Shown: positions 8,947 to 19,011 of the stretch, piece by piece | How positions within the stretch are numbered: the stretch's first letter is position 1 | How the letters are laid out: each line of letters begins with the position of its first letter | Source: Ruegeria sp. R14_0 | Lineage (GTDB): Bacteria; Pseudomonadota; Alphaproteobacteria; Rhodobacterales; Rhodobacteraceae | Length of the DNA: 64,000 nt | Assembly (NCBI RefSeq): GCF_017743975.1 | Contig: NZ_JAGHRC010000001.1 | Location: forward strand, 1,143,438-1,207,437 | Direction of reading: 5' to 3' | Made by a program: the position numbers and the translations under genes | The notes under the pieces: generated by a model | What the model was told of the DNA's origin: nothing | Databases searched by the model: none | What the model saw: only the letters and a program-made list of their open reading frames with translations

Positions 8947-10170
8947 CAAAACGTCGTCAAGTGCATTTAAAAGCTGATCAATTTCCTGTTTCGAGGTGTA
9001 GTGCGTGAAGCTGACTCGCAGAACACCCTGATCCAAGTCCACCCCCATCGCCTGCAAGGGGCGTACGGCGTAAAAATCCCCGCCGCCGGCCATAACTCCG
9101 TGTCCAGCCAGTTCAGCCGCGACGGCTTCGGCATTGCGGTTCAACGCGAGGGACACGGTCGGCGCGCGGCGCGACGCGTCGGACGTCCCAATCAAACGGA
9201 CCGCATTGCGATCCTTGACCGCGTCCAGCACTGGCTGCAGCAATTCGATTTCGTGATCGCGCATCAGGTCGTGAACAGAAGCACCACGCTGTGCGGCGTC
9301 CCTTGCCGCTTCGCCGTGATGGCCACAGAGCACATCCACATAGTCCGCCATGCCCGCGCTTGCGGCGATCTGGGCGTGATCCGGTCCAGCCGGAGTAAAG
9401 CGTTTATACAGAACGTCACCGTTGAAGAAATGCGCCTGATTGGGCAGCATTTCCCCGATGGTGCGCCGGATCACCATGCAACCCTGATGCGGGCCGTAGG
9501 TTTTATAGGCCGAAAACAGATAGATATCTGGCCCCAGATCACCCACATTCGGGAACCCGTGCGGGGCATAAGACACGCCATCCACGCAGACAAACGCGCC
9601 TGCAGCATGGGCAATCGCGGTGATTTCAGTGACCGGGTTGATCTCACCAATCACGTTCGAGCAATGGGGAAAACACACAAGCCGGACCTTTTCGTCCAGC
9701 AGGTTTTCCAGGTCCATCGGGTTCAGCGAGCCGGTTTCCGGATCAATTTGCCACTCGCGGATCTCGATCCCCTCGTCCGCCAACCGCCGCCATGGTCCCG
9801 AGTTCGCCTCGTGATCCTGATTGGTGACGACAATCGCTTCGCCGGGTTGCATCCACTGCCGAAAAGCCTGCGCCAGCACATAGGTGTTCTGCGTCGTGGA
9901 CGGGCCAAAGCTCAACTCGTCCGTGTCGACACCCAAAATGGCCGCCATCCGCGCGCGCGCCTCATCCATTTCCTCACCGGCCAGACGGCTGGCGTCATAC
10001 GGTGCATAGGGCTGCACTTTACGCTGCGTGTAGTACCGCGTCAGCCGGTCGAGGACCGGTTTGCAAGTGTATGACCCGCCAGCATTTTCAAAGAAGGCCT
10101 GTCCCTTCAGACTGGGTTCTGAAAAGGCCGGAAACTGTGACCGGACAAAGTTGATATCCAGAGCGCTCAT
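8944..10170 (-). CDS. Class V aminotransferase / cysteine desulfurase-like protein
   Basis: This 408-residue PLP enzyme is of the NifS-like fold (type I). The PLP lysine is K223 in LFSAYKTYGPHQG, the pyridine-binding aspartate is D197 in VDGVSYAPH, and the histidine before it is in TNQDHEANSGPWRRL. I see no obvious catalytic cysteine loop of IscS type, so it is more like the CsdA-related or kynureninase-like 'aminotransferase class V-fold' group; the substrate is unknown. I chose the ATG at 10170 for its good AAGGAGAG site seven bases upstream. A 9-bp inverted repeat lies 48-75 bases upstream. The gene ends within the photolyase promoter, so the two may be partly co-transcribed. Confidence 0.88.
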   Translation of the reverse strand: MSALDINFVRSQFPAFSEPSLKGQAFFENAGGSYTCKPVLDRLTRYYTQRKVQPYAPYDASRLAGEEMDEARARMAAILGVDTDELSFGPSTTQNTYVLAQAFRQWMQPGEAIVVTNQDHEANSGPWRRLADEGIEIREWQIDPETGSLNPMDLENLLDEKVRLVCFPHCSNVIGEINPVTEITAIAHAAGAFVCVDGVSYAPHGFPNVGDLGPDIYLFSAYKTYGPHQGCMVIRRTIGEMLPNQAHFFNGDVLYKRFTPAGPDHAQIAASAGMADYVDVLCGHHGEAARDAAQRGASVHDLMRDHEIELLQPVLDAVKDRNAVRLIGTSDASRRAPTVSLALNRNAEAVAAELAGHGVMAGGGDFYAVRPLQAMGVDLDQGVLRVSFTHYTSKQEIDQLLNALDDVL

Positions 10171-10217
10171 CGCACGTCTCTCCTTGCTCATGCACGTTCA
10201 ACCAAGAGGTGCCCGAG

Positions 10218-10245
10218 CATGATTTCGGATACCTCGGAAATCATG
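10218..10245. promoter_or_regulatory. 9-bp perfect inverted repeat upstream of the aminotransferase, candidate operator
   Basis: CATGATTTC at 10218-10226 is mirrored by GAAATCATG at 10237-10245 with a 10-base spacer. It lies 48-75 bases upstream of the aminotransferase start, a normal position for a repressor or activator site. The remaining intergenic bases to pyrH (10246-10391) hold only a weak 6-bp repeat (GTCTGC/GCAGAC at 10263-10286). No regulator is identified. Confidence 0.4.
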
Positions 10246-10391
10246 GCAGGTCTTCCAGCCCAGTCTGCCGCCCATCGCGTGCAGACAGCCCCCGGCGCGT
10301 AAATCCGCGGGAACAGGGCCAAACTGCCGAGGAGGCAGAGCTTCGTCAAGCACGCTGCGCTGCTTGCACATGCAAAAAGCTGTCGCGTCGT

Positions 10392-11144
10392 TTAGCCCTG
10401 AACTTTGGTATACGTGCCCTCGCCCGCCAGAATGCCGCGGAATCCGCCGGGCTCATCCAGACCGAACACGATCAGCGGCAGGTTGTTGTCGCGTGCAAGG
10501 GCAATCGCCGAGGCATCCATAACCCGCAGGCGCTTGGCCAGAACATCGTCATAGCTGACCGAGTCATAGCGCACGGCGTCCGCATGTTCTTTGGGGTCTT
10601 TGTCATAGATGCCATCAACACCGTTCTTACCCATAAAGATCGCCTGACAGGCCATTTCGTTCGCGCGCAGGGTCGCGGCGGTGTCAGTCGTGAAATACGG
10701 GTTGCCAGTCCCGGCGGCAAAGATGCAAACCCGCTTTTTCTCGAGGTGGCGCACAGCACGGCGACGGATGTAGGGCTCGCAAACCTCATCCATGCGAATG
10801 GCTGAGATCACACGTGTGAACACACCAATCTCTTCCAGCGCCGATTGCATCCCCAGCGCGTTCATCACGGTGGCCAGCATGCCCATATAGTCCGCGGTGG
10901 TCCGTTCCATCCCCTGGGCCGAGCCGCTGAGCCCACGGAAAATGTTGCCCCCGCCGATGACCATGCAAATCTCAACGCCCAGATCATGCACTGATTTGAC
11001 CTCTTGCGCGATGCGCTGAACGGTGGGCGGATGCAGGCCAAAACCCTGATCGCCCATAAGCGCCTCGCCCGAGATTTTCAGCATCACTCGATCATACTTT
11101 GGTTTTGGGGTTTCGGCGGTTTCGGTATTCGGGGAAAGGCTCAT
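10392..11144 (-). CDS. pyrH: UMP kinase
   Basis: This 250-residue cytoplasmic enzyme phosphorylates UMP to UDP in pyrimidine nucleotide synthesis. It belongs to the bacterial hexameric amino-acid-kinase fold: N-terminal [12 protein letters not shown], phosphate loop [28 protein letters not shown], and the acceptor region [16 protein letters not shown]. The length is normal apart from a 15-residue N-terminal extension. In most alphaproteobacteria pyrH lies between tsf and frr; here the upstream neighbour is divergent miaA and the downstream one an aminotransferase 222 bases away, so it seems to be a single-gene unit. Confidence 0.97.
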   Translation of the reverse strand: MSLSPNTETAETPKPKYDRVMLKISGEALMGDQGFGLHPPTVQRIAQEVKSVHDLGVEICMVIGGGNIFRGLSGSAQGMERTTADYMGMLATVMNALGMQSALEEIGVFTRVISAIRMDEVCEPYIRRRAVRHLEKKRVCIFAAGTGNPYFTTDTAATLRANEMACQAIFMGKNGVDGIYDKDPKEHADAVRYDSVSYDDVLAKRLRVMDASAIALARDNNLPLIVFGLDEPGGFRGILAGEGTYTKVQG

Positions 11145-11240
11145 GTTGCGCTCCGGGCTGGCACGGGTTTATTTCCGGCGCAAAATGAAGCAAAAACTCC
11201 GCAGGTTCAATGCGGTTGGTTAGGAATGAGGCGGCCCGAA

Positions 11241-12131
11241 ATGACCAAAGCCCCTACATCGCAGATTTTGGACCTTTTGCCCCCGATCCCTGACGATAAA
11301 CCCGTGCTGATTGCAGGCCCTACCGCATCGGGTAAATCCGAGTTGGCCTTGCAGATTGCCGAACAGTTCGGAGGCGTCATCGTGAATGCTGACGCAAGTC
11401 AGGTTTACGACTGCTGGCGCGTTATCTCGGCCCGCCCTTCAGCCGAGGATGAAGCCCGCGCGCGGCATTTGCTGTACGGCCATATCGCCTACGATCAGCC
11501 CTATTCCACAGGCCACTGGCTGCGCGAGGTCAAACCGTTGCTCCGTGGCGAGGCTCGGCCGATCATCGTGGGGGGTACAGGGCTGTATTTTTCGGCACTG
11601 ACCGAAGGCATGGCGGATATCCCGGCGACGCCACCTGAAATCCGGGAACAGGCAGATAAGCTGGGCTTGCAGGCCTTACTTGATGGGGTCGACGATCGCA
11701 CACGCGAACGCATTGACACACAGAACCGCGCACGGGTTCAGCGCGCGTGGGAGGTACAGCAAGCCACCGGCAAAAACCTCAGCGCCTGGCAGGACGAAAC
11801 ACCGCCACCAGTTCTGGACCTGAACGACGCTGTGCCGATTGTGTTCAACGTTAACAAGGAATGGCTTTTGGACCGCATCACTCGACGGTTCGATCAAATG
11901 CTGGACACAGGTGCTCTGACAGAAGTTGAGCAAATGCGCGATCTCTACGACCCGTCGCTTCCCGCGTTCAAAGCCATCGGTGTCCCCGAACTGATGGCCT
12001 ATCTCGATGGCAGTCTGACGCTGGATGAGGCGCGGAACCGAGCGACCATTTCCACCCGCCAATTCGCCAAACGACAGCGCACCTGGTTTCGCGCGCGCAT
12101 GAAGGCGTGGAATACAATCGATTTATCATAG
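11241..12131 (+). CDS. miaA: tRNA dimethylallyltransferase
   Basis: This 296-residue enzyme prenylates A37 of tRNAs that read UNN codons. The P-loop reads [15 protein letters not shown] near the N-terminus, followed by NADASQVY and the [12 protein letters not shown] segment. The C-terminal [12 protein letters not shown] matches the tRNA-binding end of the family. I chose the ATG at 11241 with GAGG nine bases upstream; an in-frame ATG at 11226 is possible and would add five residues. It is divergent from pyrH with about 96 bases between the starts. Confidence 0.95.
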   Translation: MTKAPTSQILDLLPPIPDDKPVLIAGPTASGKSELALQIAEQFGGVIVNADASQVYDCWRVISARPSAEDEARARHLLYGHIAYDQPYSTGHWLREVKPLLRGEARPIIVGGTGLYFSALTEGMADIPATPPEIREQADKLGLQALLDGVDDRTRERIDTQNRARVQRAWEVQQATGKNLSAWQDETPPPVLDLNDAVPIVFNVNKEWLLDRITRRFDQMLDTGALTEVEQMRDLYDPSLPAFKAIGVPELMAYLDGSLTLDEARNRATISTRQFAKRQRTWFRARMKAWNTIDLS

Positions 12132-12445
12132 TGATACCAAATAAAATTCAAGCAAGTCTTACCACGCTCTCAGGTCGCGAATCTGTTCAGCTGGATTGGC
12201 CGTTTCGTAAGCCGCTTAGGGTGTTATAGCACTGCGCCGCCGGGTAAACTCTGGCCGTCAATGTCGTTTTTTTACCTTTAATGACGATTTCGAACATTGA
12301 CCTCACCCCTTTTCTGGTGCGGAATGTCGTGCATGGGGATGTGCAGCGTGCGAAACCAGAACAACGATAGAAACCGCCAACCGGATCGCACCGGCCTGCG
12401 CGGTTAATCTAAGGCATCCCAAAAAATACCATTTCACAGGGAGTA
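12132..12445. other. Intergenic region upstream of the peptide ABC importer
   Basis: About 320 bases with no credible reading frame. An 8-bp inverted repeat, GTCAATGT at 12257-12264 and ACATTGAC at 12294-12301, encloses a T-rich loop and could be an operator or part of the importer's promoter. No terminator is evident after miaA. Confidence 0.4.
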
Positions 12446-12451
12446 ATGTTG

Positions 12452-14122
12452 ATGACAAACAAAACAACGACCGGAGCACCGGTTCACTGGGCAGCAGAAA
12501 TGCACGCTCAGGAATACCGGGACGGTAAGCTGAACCGACGCGAATTCCTGACCCGCACCACCGGCTTGGGCGTTACAGCGGCAGCAGCCTATGGCCTGAT
12601 TGGCCTGCCGGCACCGGCTCATGCAGAAGGTGAAGACGCCAAGAAAGAGGGCGGTACCCTTCGCGTTCAGATGGAAGTCCGCGCACTGAAAGATCCGCGC
12701 ACTTATGACTGGTCGCAGATCGCAAACGTCACCCGTGGCACCCTTGAAAACTTGGTCGAGTATAACTCGGACGGTACCTTCCGCGGCATGCTGCTGGAAG
12801 GCTGGGAAGTCAACGAAGACGCAACTGTGTACACTCTGAAAGTACGTCCTGGCGTCAAATGGAACAACGGCGACGACTTCACCGCAGATGACGTGGCCCG
12901 CAACATTGCGCGCTGGTGCGACAAGAGCTCGGAAACCAACTCGATGGCGGGCCGCTTCGCGACACTCGTCGACGAAAACACCGGTCAGGCGATCGAAGGT
13001 GGCATCGAAGTTGTCGATCCGCAGACCGTCAAACTGAACCTGCCGGCCTCTGATATCTCGCTGATCGCGGGTATGGCCGACTACCCTGCAGCGATCGTCC
13101 ACAGCTCGTTCAGCGAAAACGACCTGCTGAACAATGTTGGCACCGGCCCGTACCTGGTTCAGGATCTGGAAGTCGGCGTGAAGGCCACCCTGGTGCGCAA
13201 CGAGAACCACACCTGGTGGGGTGAAGAGGTCTTTGGCCGCCCTGCTCTGGATAGCATCGTCTACATCGACTACGGCACTGACCCGTCTGCATGGCTGGCC
13301 GCGCTGGAATCCGATGAAGTCGACATGCTGTATGAATCGGTTGGTGAATTCATCGACGTGATGGACGGCCTTGGCTATGTGAAGTCGGAAGTGGTGACCA
13401 TGAACACCATCGTCATCCGTCCGAACCAGCTGGCCGAAGTCGACGGCAAGCGCGTCTACGAAGACAAGCGTGTGCGTCAGGCTCTGCAAATGGCCGTGGA
13501 CAACGCTGTCTGCTTGGAACTGGGCTTTGGTGGCCGTGGTTCGCCTGCGGAAAACCACCACGTTGGTCCGATCCACCCGGATTATTTCGAGCTGCCGCCA
13601 CAAAAGGTTGATCCCGAAGGTGCGCGCGCACTGATGGAAGAAGCCGGAATGGCTGATTTCGAGCACGAACTGATCTCGATCGACGATGACTGGCGCCGGA
13701 ACACCACCGACGCGGTTGCCGCACAGCTGCGTGACGCAGGCATCAAGGTCAAGCGGACCGTTCTGCCGGGCAACACGTTCTGGAACGACTGGGCGAAGTA
13801 TCCCTACAGCTCGACCAACTGGAACCACCGTCCGCTGGGCGTGCAAATCTGGGCACTGGCCTATCGTTCGGGCGAGGCCTGGAACGAGTTTGGCTGGGCG
13901 AACCCCGAGTTCGACGCACTGCTGACCGAAGCGCTTGCCATCGCTGATGCGGACAAGCGCCGCGAAGTGGTCGCCAAGGGCGAAGCGATGATCCAGGAAG
14001 AAGGCGTGACCATTCAGCCTTACTGGCGCTCGCTTTACCGCCACATGAAGGACGGGCTTGTCGGCACAGACATGCACGTATCCTTTGAGCACCACCACTA
14101 TAAGTGGGGCTGGGCGGCCTAA
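12452..14122 (+). CDS. ABC transporter substrate-binding protein, oligopeptide family (SBP_bac_5)
   Basis: This periplasmic binding protein of about 556 residues captures ligand for the importer encoded downstream. A twin-arginine signal is visible ([13 protein letters not shown], then a hydrophobic stretch ending APAHAEG), so it is probably exported folded by Tat. The mature protein shows the family 5 pattern: [20 protein letters not shown] and, later, VGTGPYLV. I prefer the ATG at 12452 because GGAG lies eight bases upstream; the ATG at 12446 is too close to it. Peptides, nickel or opines are all possible ligands; the sequence does not decide. Confidence 0.93.
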   Translation: MTNKTTTGAPVHWAAEMHAQEYRDGKLNRREFLTRTTGLGVTAAAAYGLIGLPAPAHAEGEDAKKEGGTLRVQMEVRALKDPRTYDWSQIANVTRGTLENLVEYNSDGTFRGMLLEGWEVNEDATVYTLKVRPGVKWNNGDDFTADDVARNIARWCDKSSETNSMAGRFATLVDENTGQAIEGGIEVVDPQTVKLNLPASDISLIAGMADYPAAIVHSSFSENDLLNNVGTGPYLVQDLEVGVKATLVRNENHTWWGEEVFGRPALDSIVYIDYGTDPSAWLAALESDEVDMLYESVGEFIDVMDGLGYVKSEVVTMNTIVIRPNQLAEVDGKRVYEDKRVRQALQMAVDNAVCLELGFGGRGSPAENHHVGPIHPDYFELPPQKVDPEGARALMEEAGMADFEHELISIDDDWRRNTTDAVAAQLRDAGIKVKRTVLPGNTFWNDWAKYPYSSTNWNHRPLGVQIWALAYRSGEAWNEFGWANPEFDALLTEALAIADADKRREVVAKGEAMIQEEGVTIQPYWRSLYRHMKDGLVGTDMHVSFEHHHYKWGWAA

Positions 14123-14257
14123 GCTCTGCCTGATTTAAACGGGGGCGCCTGATCGGGGCGCCCCTTTCCAGCCGCAGACAGGCCGACACGGGGTCGGATG
14201 TCCGAGGCCAGACAATGGTCCAATGATCTGCGGAACACCCGAACAACAGGGGCCATC

Positions 14258-15304
14258 ATGGGACTATTCATCCTCCGACGGTTCGGCGTCATGCTACTGA
14301 CGGCATTGTGCCTAACCTTCGTGGTCTTTTTTCTGACCAACCTTTACCCAAACCTAGAAAAGCTTGCGAAAACGCAGGGCAACCAGCGGATGTCCGACGA
14401 ACAGGTTGAGACCTGGCTTGAGAACCGCGGCTATCTGCAACCCACGCTGGTCAAGTACGGTCAGTGGCTGGGCGTTCTCCCCGGTTTTTCCAAGACGCTG
14501 GACGACGGCACGTTCCTTGGCACCTGCACCCGGCCGGGATCGACCGAGGAAACGACCCCCAGATATTGCGGCGTTTTGCAGGGCGACTGGGGTTATTCAA
14601 CCGTTTTCAAGGACGAAGTCGGCAAAATCGTCGGAACGCGTCTCGGCAATACCGGCTATCTGATGTTCTGGGTTCTGGTTCTGATGGTACCGTCTGCGCT
14701 GCTGGTGGGCGTGTTGGCCGGGATGCGTGAAGGATCAGCATTGGACCGGTCGCTGTCCACATTCTCGATCATTACAACGGCGACGCCGGAATATGTGTCG
14801 GGCGTGATCTTCATCGCGATCTTTACCTCTTCGACCGTCGGCCTGAAATGGTTCAAGGGCACGGCGACGTCAGCGATGGACAACCCAACCTTCGAGAACT
14901 TCTTCCTGCCGGTACTGACCATCTCGCTATACGGGATGGGCTATATCGCTCGGATGACCCGGGCGTCGATGACCGAGGTGATGACTGCGCAATACATCCG
15001 CACTGCGCGTCTCAAGGGTGTTTCGTTTGGCAACATCGTCATGAAACACGCGCTGCGCAATGCGCTGATCGCGCCTTTTACCGTCATCATGCTGCAGTTC
15101 CCGTGGCTGCTGAACGGCGTGGTGATTGTCGAGACCCTGTTCAACTACAAGGGCTTTGGCTGGGCGCTGGTGCAGGCGGCGGGCAATAACGACATTCAGC
15201 TGTTGCTGGCGATTTCGGTCGTGTCGGTCTTTGTGGTGCTGTTCACGCAGCTGATCTCGGACATCGGCTATGTCTACCTCAACCCGCGCATCCGCATTTC
15301 GTAA
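14258..15304 (+). CDS. ABC transporter permease, DppB/OppB type
   Basis: This 348-residue inner-membrane protein is one half of the import channel. It begins MGLFILRRFGVMLLTALCLTF, typical of DppB, has about six membrane segments, and carries the EAA loop that contacts the ATPase near MTEVMTAQYIRTARLKG. I chose the ATG at 14258 with AGGGG seven bases before it; a longer frame from 14198 adds 20 residues without hydrophobic character. A roughly 110-residue insertion between the first two membrane segments is longer than in simple DppB proteins. Confidence 0.93.
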   Translation: MGLFILRRFGVMLLTALCLTFVVFFLTNLYPNLEKLAKTQGNQRMSDEQVETWLENRGYLQPTLVKYGQWLGVLPGFSKTLDDGTFLGTCTRPGSTEETTPRYCGVLQGDWGYSTVFKDEVGKIVGTRLGNTGYLMFWVLVLMVPSALLVGVLAGMREGSALDRSLSTFSIITTATPEYVSGVIFIAIFTSSTVGLKWFKGTATSAMDNPTFENFFLPVLTISLYGMGYIARMTRASMTEVMTAQYIRTARLKGVSFGNIVMKHALRNALIAPFTVIMLQFPWLLNGVVIVETLFNYKGFGWALVQAAGNNDIQLLLAISVVSVFVVLFTQLISDIGYVYLNPRIRIS

Positions 15305-15316
15305 GGGAGATAGATC

Positions 15317-16780
15317 ATGGAACCTCTTAGCTGGACCGGCTCTATCGCCATTCTGAACCCTATCCTGATGATTGCGCTGGCTGCGTTGATTGTATCGATC
15401 GTAATCTGGATCATCGGCAGCATCGTTCTGCCCGAAACACCGGTGAGCGTGAATATCGACGGCACCATAAGCGCGGGCAACGGGCTGCGTGGTCTGACAC
15501 AAAAGGCCCTGCGATACAGCTTTATCGCCTGCGTCGTTCTCGCGCTTGCCTACATCGTGCTTGGTATCCTGATGGGCACCAGCGCCGGGATTATCGGAGC
15601 GATTTCACAACAGTTTCTACCTGTGTGGTTATCGCTGATCATCCTGTTTGCAATGTCCATCGCCTTTAAACGTCGCCTAGGACTTTACGGCAAACTGTTC
15701 GACAGCCCCATCGGCATGATCGGCTTTGGCCTTGTGATGTTCTGGGTCTTTACCGGCATCTTCGGCGCGCTGGACCTGATCGTAACGCACGACCCGCTGG
15801 TGCAGGTCTCAGGCATGAAAAACAAAGTGCCCGGAACACCCCTGCCCAGCCCTGAAGAGGGCGAATACGCCTGGTATCTTCTTGGCGGCGACAACCTGGC
15901 CCGCGACGTCTTTAGCCGCATGGTCAAGGGCGCATGGATCGTGGTTCAGATTGCACCTCTGGCAACGATGTTTGCCTTTATGGTCGGGATCACTCTGGGT
16001 CTGCCCGCCGGTTACTACGGTGGGCGTCTGGATACGTTCCTGTCCTTCCTGGCAAACCTAATCCTGGCCTTCCCGGTTATCCTGCTGTTCTACCTGCTGG
16101 TAACACCAGAGATCGTCGCGACCGGAGTGCCAAACTATATGGCGGCCGTGTTGTTCATCTTCCCGATCCTGTTCATCGGCGTTCTGTTAAACTCGCGCTA
16201 CTACACGCGCCCGAATTTCCGCACTCCGCTGCTGATCGGTGTGCTTGGTCTGGCGTTGTGGCTGTATTTGTCGCTGATCTCGACGGGTGGTTACGTCATC
16301 AATACTGACGACTACAGCATCTGGGGACTGCCAACCTTTTTGGACCTGTTCGATATCCCCGGAGGGATTCTGGTGGTGTTTGTTTCGGTGGTCTTCGTGA
16401 ACTCGCCCACGGTGTTCCGCATCGTGCGCGGCCTCGCGCTGGACATCAAAACACGGGACTATGTGGCTGCGGCCCAGACGCGCGGCGAGGGTCCGTGGTA
16501 CATCATGCTGTGGGAAATCCTGCCCAACGCTCGTGGCCCGCTGATCGTCGATTTCTGTCTGCGGATTGGCTACACCACCATCCTTCTGGGAACCTTGGGT
16601 TTCTTTGGCTTGGGCTTGCCGCCGGAAAGCCCGGACTGGGGCTCGACGATCAACGAGGGGCGCAAGCTTCTGTCGATCTATCTGCACCCTGCCCTTCCTC
16701 CTGCCTTTGCCTTGTTGTCGCTGGTTCTTGGTCTGAACCTGCTGGCGGACGGTCTGCGCGAAGAAAGTCTGAAGGATTGA
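15317..16780 (+). CDS. ABC transporter permease, DppC/OppC type with N-terminal extension
   Basis: This 487-residue inner-membrane protein is much longer than the usual 280-300 residues of DppC. Two or three extra membrane segments occupy the first 130 or so residues. The standard part carries the DppC signature (YLLGGDNLARDVFSRMVKGAW) and an EAA loop (DYVAAAQTRGEGPWYIMLWEILPNARGP). The start lies 12 bases after the DppB stop with AGGGAGA upstream. The long form occurs in this importer subfamily in alphaproteobacteria, as far as I recall. Confidence 0.92.
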   Translation: MEPLSWTGSIAILNPILMIALAALIVSIVIWIIGSIVLPETPVSVNIDGTISAGNGLRGLTQKALRYSFIACVVLALAYIVLGILMGTSAGIIGAISQQFLPVWLSLIILFAMSIAFKRRLGLYGKLFDSPIGMIGFGLVMFWVFTGIFGALDLIVTHDPLVQVSGMKNKVPGTPLPSPEEGEYAWYLLGGDNLARDVFSRMVKGAWIVVQIAPLATMFAFMVGITLGLPAGYYGGRLDTFLSFLANLILAFPVILLFYLLVTPEIVATGVPNYMAAVLFIFPILFIGVLLNSRYYTRPNFRTPLLIGVLGLALWLYLSLISTGGYVINTDDYSIWGLPTFLDLFDIPGGILVVFVSVVFVNSPTVFRIVRGLALDIKTRDYVAAAQTRGEGPWYIMLWEILPNARGPLIVDFCLRIGYTTILLGTLGFFGLGLPPESPDWGSTINEGRKLLSIYLHPALPPAFALLSLVLGLNLLADGLREESLKD

Positions 16781-16790
16781 TGTGACCGAG

Positions 16791-16840
16791 GCCGGGGGCT
16801 TTGCCCCCGGACCCCCAGGATATTTTTAGCCAGATGAAGG
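16791..16840. repeat. Intergenic hairpin element of a type dispersed in Rhodobacteraceae
   Basis: CCGGGGGC (16792-16799), loop TTT, GCCCCCGG (16803-16810), followed by ACCCCCAGGATATTTTTAGC and CAGATGAAGG. Closely similar 'CCCCCGGA...GGATATTT..AGATGAAG' intergenic sequences recur in many roseobacter genomes (memory, not checked). This is the only copy I found in the window. It sits inside the ABC operon between permease and ATPase, where the hairpin could affect transcript stability. Confidence 0.5.
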
Positions 16841-16871
16841 GGATCCCTGCGATCTGGTGAGGAGATACAAG

Positions 16872-18959
16872 ATGAATAAAATGGCGGACTATGACGGCCC
16901 GATCCTGGAGATCGACAAGCTGTCGATTTCATTCTTCACCCGCCTTCGGGAAATTCCAGCCGTTATGGATTTTTCGGTCAGCGTTCAGCCCGGTGAGGCT
17001 GTTGGTCTGGTTGGCGAATCCGGATGCGGCAAGTCGACTGTGGCGCTGGGGGTCATGCAAGACCTCGGTAAAAATGGGCGCATCGTTGGTGGAACGATCA
17101 AGTTTAAGGGACGCGATCTGTCCGAGATGAGCTCGGATGAACTGCGTGACATTCGCGGCAATGAGATCGCGATGATCTATCAGGAGCCGATGGCGTCGCT
17201 GAACCCAGCGATGAAAATCGGCAAACAGCTGATGGAAGTCCCGATGATCCACGAAGGCGTTGGCGCCGAAGAGGCGTATGCCCGCGCGCTGGAGGTGGTT
17301 ACGGATGTGCGCCTGCCCGACCCAGAACGGATGTTGAATTCCTTCCCGCATCAGCTGTCGGGTGGTCAGCAGCAGCGCATCGTGATCGCGATGGCGCTGA
17401 TGTCGAAACCCGCTTTGCTGATCCTGGACGAGCCTACTACGGCGCTGGACGTGACGGTTGAGGCCGCTGTGGTCGAGCTGGTCAAGGATCTTGGCAAGAA
17501 ATACGGCACCTCGATGCTGTTTATCTCGCACAACCTTGGTCTGGTGCTTGAGACCTGCGACCGGCTCTGCGTGATGTATTCCGGCGAGGCGGTCGAGCGC
17601 GGCTCGATCCACGACGTGTTCGACGAAATGCAGCATCCATATACACAGGCGCTGTTCCGCTCGATCCCGTTGCCGGGTGCGGACAAGAACGCGCGGCCCT
17701 TGGTGGCCATTCCGGGGAACTTTCCGCTGCCTCATGAACGCCCTCCGGGATGTAATTTCGGACCGCGCTGCGATTACTTCGAGGAAGGCCGCTGTGACGC
17801 GCAAAACATTCTGATGGAGCCTGTGCCGGGCAATGACCGGCACCATACGCGCTGTCTGAAGTTCAAAGAGATCGACTGGAACGCGCCGATTACGGTCGGC
17901 GAGCAAAAGGAAAAAGCCGAGATCGGCCGCACTGTTCTGAAGATGGACAACCTCAAGAAATACTATGAGGTCGCGGCCAATGCCTTGTTCGGAGGCGGTG
18001 AGAAGAAAGTGGTGAAGGCCAACGAAACGCTGAGTTTCGAGGCGCATGAGTCCGAAACGCTGGCAATCGTTGGCGAATCCGGTTGTGGCAAGTCCACCTT
18101 TGCCAAGGTCCTGATGGGGCTGGAGACGGCCACAGACGGGCAGATTCTGCTGGATAACCGCAATATCGAGGCAGTGCCGATCGAGGAACGCGATGCCAAG
18201 ACTGTGGGCGAAGTTCAGATGGTCTTCCAGAACCCGTTCGACACGCTGAACCCTTCAATGACCGTTGGTCGGCAGATCATCCGGGCGCTTGAGATCTTTG
18301 GCGTCGGCAATTCTGAGGCCGAGCGCAAACAGCGGATGCTGGAGTTGCTGGATCTGGTGAAACTGCCGCGTGCCTTTGCGGACCGAATGCCGCGCCAGCT
18401 GTCTGGTGGACAGAAACAGCGTGTCGGCATTGCCCGCGCCTTTGCCGGGGATGCCCGAATCGTGGTTGCAGACGAACCGGTCTCGGCGCTGGATGTGTCC
18501 GTTCAGGCGGCCGTGACCGACCTTCTGATGGAGATTCAGCGCGAACACAAAACAACCCTTCTGTTCATCAGCCACGACCTGTCGATTGTACGCTATCTCA
18601 GCGACCGGGTGATGGTGATGTATCTGGGCCATGTGGTCGAGCTTGGCACCACCGATCAGGTCTTTGCGCCGCCCTATCACCCTTATACCGAGGCGTTGCT
18701 GAGTGCGGTCCCCATTGCGGATACATCGATCGAAAAGGAACACATCGTTCTCGAAGGCGATATTCCGTCGGCTATGAACCCCCCTTCGGGTTGCCCGTTC
18801 CAGACACGCTGCCGCTGGAAATCCGAAGTTCCGGGTGGGCTGTGTGAGAAAGACGTGCCGCCGGTCAAAACGCTTGCGGATGGGCATCAGGTCAAATGCC
18901 ATCTGTCCGAAGAGATCCTGGCCCGCATGGAGCCGGTCATTAAGATCGCAGCAGAGTAA
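16872..18959 (+). CDS. ABC transporter ATP-binding protein, fused DppD-DppF type
   Basis: This 695-residue protein has two complete ATPase domains in one chain. Domain 1 has Walker A GESGCGKST near residue 50, signature LSGGQQQR and Walker B LLILDEPTTALD. Domain 2 has Walker A GESGCGKST near residue 400, signature LSGGQKQR and Walker B IVVADEPVSALD. Each is followed by the oligopeptide-transporter C-terminal domain with a cysteine cluster (CNFGPRC and CPFQTRC), as in DppD/DppF, which can hold an Fe-S cluster in relatives. I chose the ATG at 16872 with AGGAG eight bases before it. It is the last gene of the importer operon and is followed by a strong terminator. Confidence 0.94.
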   Translation: MNKMADYDGPILEIDKLSISFFTRLREIPAVMDFSVSVQPGEAVGLVGESGCGKSTVALGVMQDLGKNGRIVGGTIKFKGRDLSEMSSDELRDIRGNEIAMIYQEPMASLNPAMKIGKQLMEVPMIHEGVGAEEAYARALEVVTDVRLPDPERMLNSFPHQLSGGQQQRIVIAMALMSKPALLILDEPTTALDVTVEAAVVELVKDLGKKYGTSMLFISHNLGLVLETCDRLCVMYSGEAVERGSIHDVFDEMQHPYTQALFRSIPLPGADKNARPLVAIPGNFPLPHERPPGCNFGPRCDYFEEGRCDAQNILMEPVPGNDRHHTRCLKFKEIDWNAPITVGEQKEKAEIGRTVLKMDNLKKYYEVAANALFGGGEKKVVKANETLSFEAHESETLAIVGESGCGKSTFAKVLMGLETATDGQILLDNRNIEAVPIEERDAKTVGEVQMVFQNPFDTLNPSMTVGRQIIRALEIFGVGNSEAERKQRMLELLDLVKLPRAFADRMPRQLSGGQKQRVGIARAFAGDARIVVADEPVSALDVSVQAAVTDLLMEIQREHKTTLLFISHDLSIVRYLSDRVMVMYLGHVVELGTTDQVFAPPYHPYTEALLSAVPIADTSIEKEHIVLEGDIPSAMNPPSGCPFQTRCRWKSEVPGGLCEKDVPPVKTLADGHQVKCHLSEEILARMEPVIKIAAE

Positions 18960-18964
18960 AACTG

Positions 18965-18994
18965 AAAAAACCGGCCTCTGGGCCGGTTTTTTTT
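18965..18994 (+). terminator. Rho-independent terminator of the ABC importer operon
   Basis: A 12-bp stem made of AAAAAACCGGCC and GGCCGGTTTTTT closes on a TCTG loop and runs into eight T's. It begins five bases after the ATPase stop. The A/T symmetry would let it also act for the convergent transglycosylase gene. Confidence 0.93.
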
Positions 18995-19011
18995 CGGTGG
19001 TGCTGAGCGGG

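Noticed and set aside
12434..14098. Long open frame antisense to the substrate-binding protein gene
   Set aside because: It is the reverse-strand shadow of a high-GC gene. The encoded protein has no signal or motif, and the plus-strand product is a clear family member.
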